Positions 5,058-6,787 of a stretch of 6,787 nt of DNA are shown in pieces. The notes beneath the pieces are model-generated. The model did not search any database. It saw only the letters and a list, made by a program, of their open reading frames with translations, and was not told the origin of the DNA. The stretch lies in assembly GCA_003157675.1 (NCBI GenBank), contig PMKG01000301.1:4928-11714 (forward strand). The letters are read 5' to 3'. The position numbers and the translations under genes were made by a program. Position 1 is the stretch's first letter, and the number at the start of each line of letters is the position of its first letter. Source of the stretch: Acidobacteriota bacterium (GTDB taxonomy: Bacteria > Acidobacteriota > Vicinamibacteria > Vicinamibacterales > Fen-181).

Positions 5058-6409
5058 GGGCGGCCCCTCACTCCGGCCGCAGGCCCGGCGGAGGCTTCGC
5101 CCTCGTCGTCGCCGCCGTCAGCCGGGACCGGCTCGAACCAGCCCACCGTCCGGTTGGTCGGCCTGAGCACCCTGGCGGCCGCTTCCGCCACGCGCTCGCG
5201 CGCCACCCGGCGGATCCGGTCGCCAATCGACAGGAACAGGTCGGCCGAAGCGATGGTCTCGAAGTAGCCGAGCTGGTGCGCGATGTTGGTGACGCTGTCG
5301 TTCTCGAACACGAGCCGCGCGCGCAACTGGTTCCGCGCCTTCTCCAGCTCCTCGGCCGTAATGCCCTCGCGGGCCATGCGATCGAGTTCGGCGAACGCCG
5401 CCCGTTCGAGGGCTTCGCGTGAGGTCCCCTCGCGCGCCGTCACTGAGATCGTGTAGAGGTACGGGTCGGCGGTGGGCATCAGGCTGCCCGACACCGCCGA
5501 CGCCAGGCGGCCTTCGACCAGCGTTCGGTACAGCCGCGCGCTTCGCTGCGGCGGCGGCGTCCGGAAACTCGACCAGAGGTTGAGCCCCTTCGCACCGGTC
5601 AGCACGGCGTCGGCGACGAGCATCGGGAAGAAGTCCTCGTCGGTCGCGGCCGGGGCGTGGTAGGCCACCTTGAGGTAGGCCGTCGTCCCCTCCTTCCGCA
5701 CGGCGACGCGCCGCTCCCCGAGTTGCGCCGGCTCGGCGCTGAGCGTCCGGACGGGAACGATGCCCGGGACCGCCGCGCCGAAATGGTGGCGGACACGCGC
5801 GATCGCCTCGTCCGGATCGACGTCGCCCACGATGACGAGCGTCGCGTTGTTGGGGACGTAGTAGCGCCGGTAGTGGCCGTAGAGATCGTCGCGCGTCATC
5901 CGCTGCAGGTCGCCGAGCCACCCGATCGTCGGGTGGCCGTACGGGTGCGCCTTGAACGCCGCCGCGTTGACCTCGATCTCGAGCAACTGCTCGGGGTCGT
6001 TCTCGCCGCCTTGCAGTTCCGAGATGATCACCGTCTGCTCCGACTCGCACTCCGCCGGGTCGTAGAGGCCGTTCGACATCCGCTCGGCCTCGATGAACAG
6101 CATGCGGTCGAGCGCGTCGCGCGTCGCCGTCTCGAGGTAGGTCGTCTGGTCGATCCAGGTGTACCCGTTCCAGCTTCCGCCGAACTCCTCGATGATCCCC
6201 TTGACCTTCTCGCGGGGGATGTTGGTCGTGCCCTTGAAGTTCATGTGCTCGACCCAGTGGGACACGCCGGTCCGGCCGGGCATCTCGTCCCGGGACCCGA
6301 CCTTGTACCAGCACCAGACGGAGGCGAGCGGGGCGGTGTGGACTTCCTGGACGAGGATCTTCAGGCCGTTTTCGAGAAACGCCGTGCGGGGGGCCGGAGC
6401 GTCGCTCAT
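5054..6409 (-). CDS. M16-family zinc metallopeptidase, catalytic subunit
   Basis: This 451-aa M16B peptidase carries the inverted zinc motif H51-W-V-E54-H55 (GVSHWVEHMNFKGT). The third zinc ligand is E131 in SEQTVIISEL, at the usual spacing of about 76 residues. Other family landmarks are FGGSWNGYTWIDQTTY (76-91) and HPYGHPTIGWLGDL (155-168), then the second M16 domain from about residue 230. In that domain the segment TLVEGRLASAV (296-306) replaces the usual RxxRGLAY, so the Arg/Tyr substrate-binding pair seems to be missing; the partner encoded next supplies it. The C-terminal 20 residues are acidic, Gly/Ala-rich and probably disordered. I chose the ATG at 6409 because MSDAPAPRTAFLENGLKI fits the family start and a -10 box lies just upstream; the frame stays open further but runs antisense to ileS. 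No signal peptide is seen, so it is probably cytoplasmic. Substrates are unknown. Confidence 0.94.
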   Translation of the reverse strand: MSDAPAPRTAFLENGLKILVQEVHTAPLASVWCWYKVGSRDEMPGRTGVSHWVEHMNFKGTTNIPREKVKGIIEEFGGSWNGYTWIDQTTYLETATRDALDRMLFIEAERMSNGLYDPAECESEQTVIISELQGGENDPEQLLEIEVNAAAFKAHPYGHPTIGWLGDLQRMTRDDLYGHYRRYYVPNNATLVIVGDVDPDEAIARVRHHFGAAVPGIVPVRTLSAEPAQLGERRVAVRKEGTTAYLKVAYHAPAATDEDFFPMLVADAVLTGAKGLNLWSSFRTPPPQRSARLYRTLVEGRLASAVSGSLMPTADPYLYTISVTAREGTSREALERAAFAELDRMAREGITAEELEKARNQLRARLVFENDSVTNIAHQLGYFETIASADLFLSIGDRIRRVARERVAEAAARVLRPTNRTVGWFEPVPADGGDDEGEASAGPAAGVRGRP

Positions 6410-6415
6410 CGGGCC

Positions 6416-6421
6416 ATTATA
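6416..6421 (-). promoter_or_regulatory. Candidate -10 box (TATAAT) for the M16 operon, leaderless
   Basis: A perfect TATAAT on the - strand ends six bases before the ATG at 6409. A transcript starting at the usual distance from this box would begin at or next to the start codon. There is no Shine-Dalgarno sequence in those six bases, which fits leaderless translation. No good -35 is visible at 16-18 bp spacing; that position is occupied by the inverted repeat. Confidence 0.55.
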
Positions 6422-6423
6422 AG

Positions 6424-6452
6424 TGGAGCCGCGCCCCGCCGACGCGGCTCCA
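6424..6452. promoter_or_regulatory. Inverted repeat between divergent M16 and ileS genes (possible operator)
   Basis: TGGAGCCGCG (6424-6433) and CGCGGCTCCA (6443-6452) are perfect 10-bp arms around a 9-base centre. The repeat fills the -35/spacer zone of the TATAAT on the - strand, and a weak -10-like TAGAAT for the + strand (6455-6460) follows it by two bases. That symmetric position suits a regulator binding site controlling both genes. A dispersed repeat or a cruciform is an alternative. There is no T-run, and a terminator would make little sense between divergent genes. Confidence 0.5.
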
Positions 6453-6493
6453 TGTAGAATGAATGGATCGTCAGGCGAGGGACGAACGACGCT

Positions 6494-6787
6494 ATGGCCG
6501 ACTGGAAGGAGACGCTCAACCTGCCGCAGACCGGGTTCCCGATGAAGGCGAACCTGCAAACGGCTGAGCCCAACGCCATCGAGCGATGGGACGCCACCGA
6601 CCTCTACGGCCGCATTCGCGCCCGGCGCCGCGGCGCCCCGAAGTTCATCCTCCACGACGGTCCGCCGTACGCCAACGGCCGCATCCATCTGGGCACCGCG
6701 CTCAACAAGGTCCTGAAGGACTTCATCGTCCGCTCGCGGACGATGGCCGGGTTCGACGCGCCGTACGTGCCGGGCTGGGACTGCCAC
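6494..6787 (+). CDS. ileS: Isoleucyl-tRNA synthetase, N-terminal 98 residues (partial at right edge)
   Basis: IleRS charges tRNA-Ile in the cytoplasm and edits misactivated valine. The visible N-terminus, MADWKETLNLPQTGFPMKANL, leads into FILHDGPPYANGRIHLGTALNKVLKDFIVRS and AGFDAPYVPGWDCH, which are strongly diagnostic of IleRS. The class I HIGH signature reads H65-L-G-T68, with Thr in place of the final His. The editing domain, KMSKS loop and anticodon-binding domain lie beyond the right edge. The ATG at 6494 matches the family start; a purine-rich GCGAGGG lies 12 bases upstream, somewhat far for a ribosome binding site. The gene is divergent from the M16 operon, with 84 bp between start codons. 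That is too short for a T-box leader, and none is seen. Confidence 0.95.
   Translation, partial: MADWKETLNLPQTGFPMKANLQTAEPNAIERWDATDLYGRIRARRRGAPKFILHDGPPYANGRIHLGTALNKVLKDFIVRSRTMAGFDAPYVPGWDCH

Noticed and set aside
5657..6457. + strand open frame (266 codons) opposite the catalytic M16 gene
   Set aside because: It is antisense to a protein with an intact zinc motif, its composition is shadow-like and no motif is recognisable.
6410..6493. T-box or other riboswitch leader for ileS
   Set aside because: Only 84 bp separate the divergent start codons and no T-box consensus or specifier stem is visible; the single 10-bp inverted repeat is better read as an operator or a repeat.
6410..6787. 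Upstream extension of the catalytic M16 frame to the right edge
   Set aside because: It is antisense to the clear ileS coding sequence, and the ATG at 6409 matches the family N-terminus with a -10 box next to it.

Overview
The window is GC-rich bacterial chromosomal DNA, tightly packed with housekeeping and conserved genes. I found no phage, plasmid, insertion-sequence or CRISPR signature. The gene set, the high GC at third codon positions, a co-transcribed pair of M16 peptidases and an abundance of GC-rich palindromic dispersed repeats would suit a soil or sediment lineage such as Acidobacteriota (perhaps Vicinamibacteria). That assignment is inference from general impression, not from a search.

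Layout. On the + strand from the left edge: the C-terminal half of peptide chain release factor 1 (prfA, 2-535), then prmC (554-1525), which methylates the GGQ glutamine of release factors, then a HIT-family (HinT-like) nucleotide-binding protein (1600-1941). On the - strand, read right to left: a catalytic M16 zinc peptidase (6409-5054), a non-catalytic M16 partner overlapping it by 4 bp (5057-3777), a HAD-family phosphatase (3757-3014) and a GNAT-like acetyltransferase of the COG3375 type (2878-1997). At the right edge the 5' part of ileS (6494-6787) runs on the + strand, divergent from the peptidases. Between those two lies an 84-bp region with a good -10 box for the peptidases and a 10-bp inverted repeat.

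How the genes work together. prfA and prmC are a substrate and its modifying enzyme in one transcription unit. The two M16 proteins look like an obligate heterodimer: the first keeps the zinc site and lacks the C-terminal Arg/Tyr substrate-binding pair, and the second keeps the Arg/Tyr pair but has lost most of the zinc site. HAD and GNAT are downstream passengers with no clear functional link to the peptidases.

The most unusual feature is a set of GC-rich palindromic repeats that fill nearly all of the spacers and also sit in frame inside coding sequences. They appear as an extra linker segment in PrmC, an extra loop in the GNAT protein, the C-terminal tails of PrmC and HAD, the 135-bp HAD/GNAT spacer, and an inverted pair bracketing the HIT gene. 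A 13-bp core is shared exactly between the PrmC insert and the HAD/GNAT spacer. The pattern recalls the Rickettsia palindromic elements that insert in frame into genes. A genome-wide repeat search would be needed to define the family.
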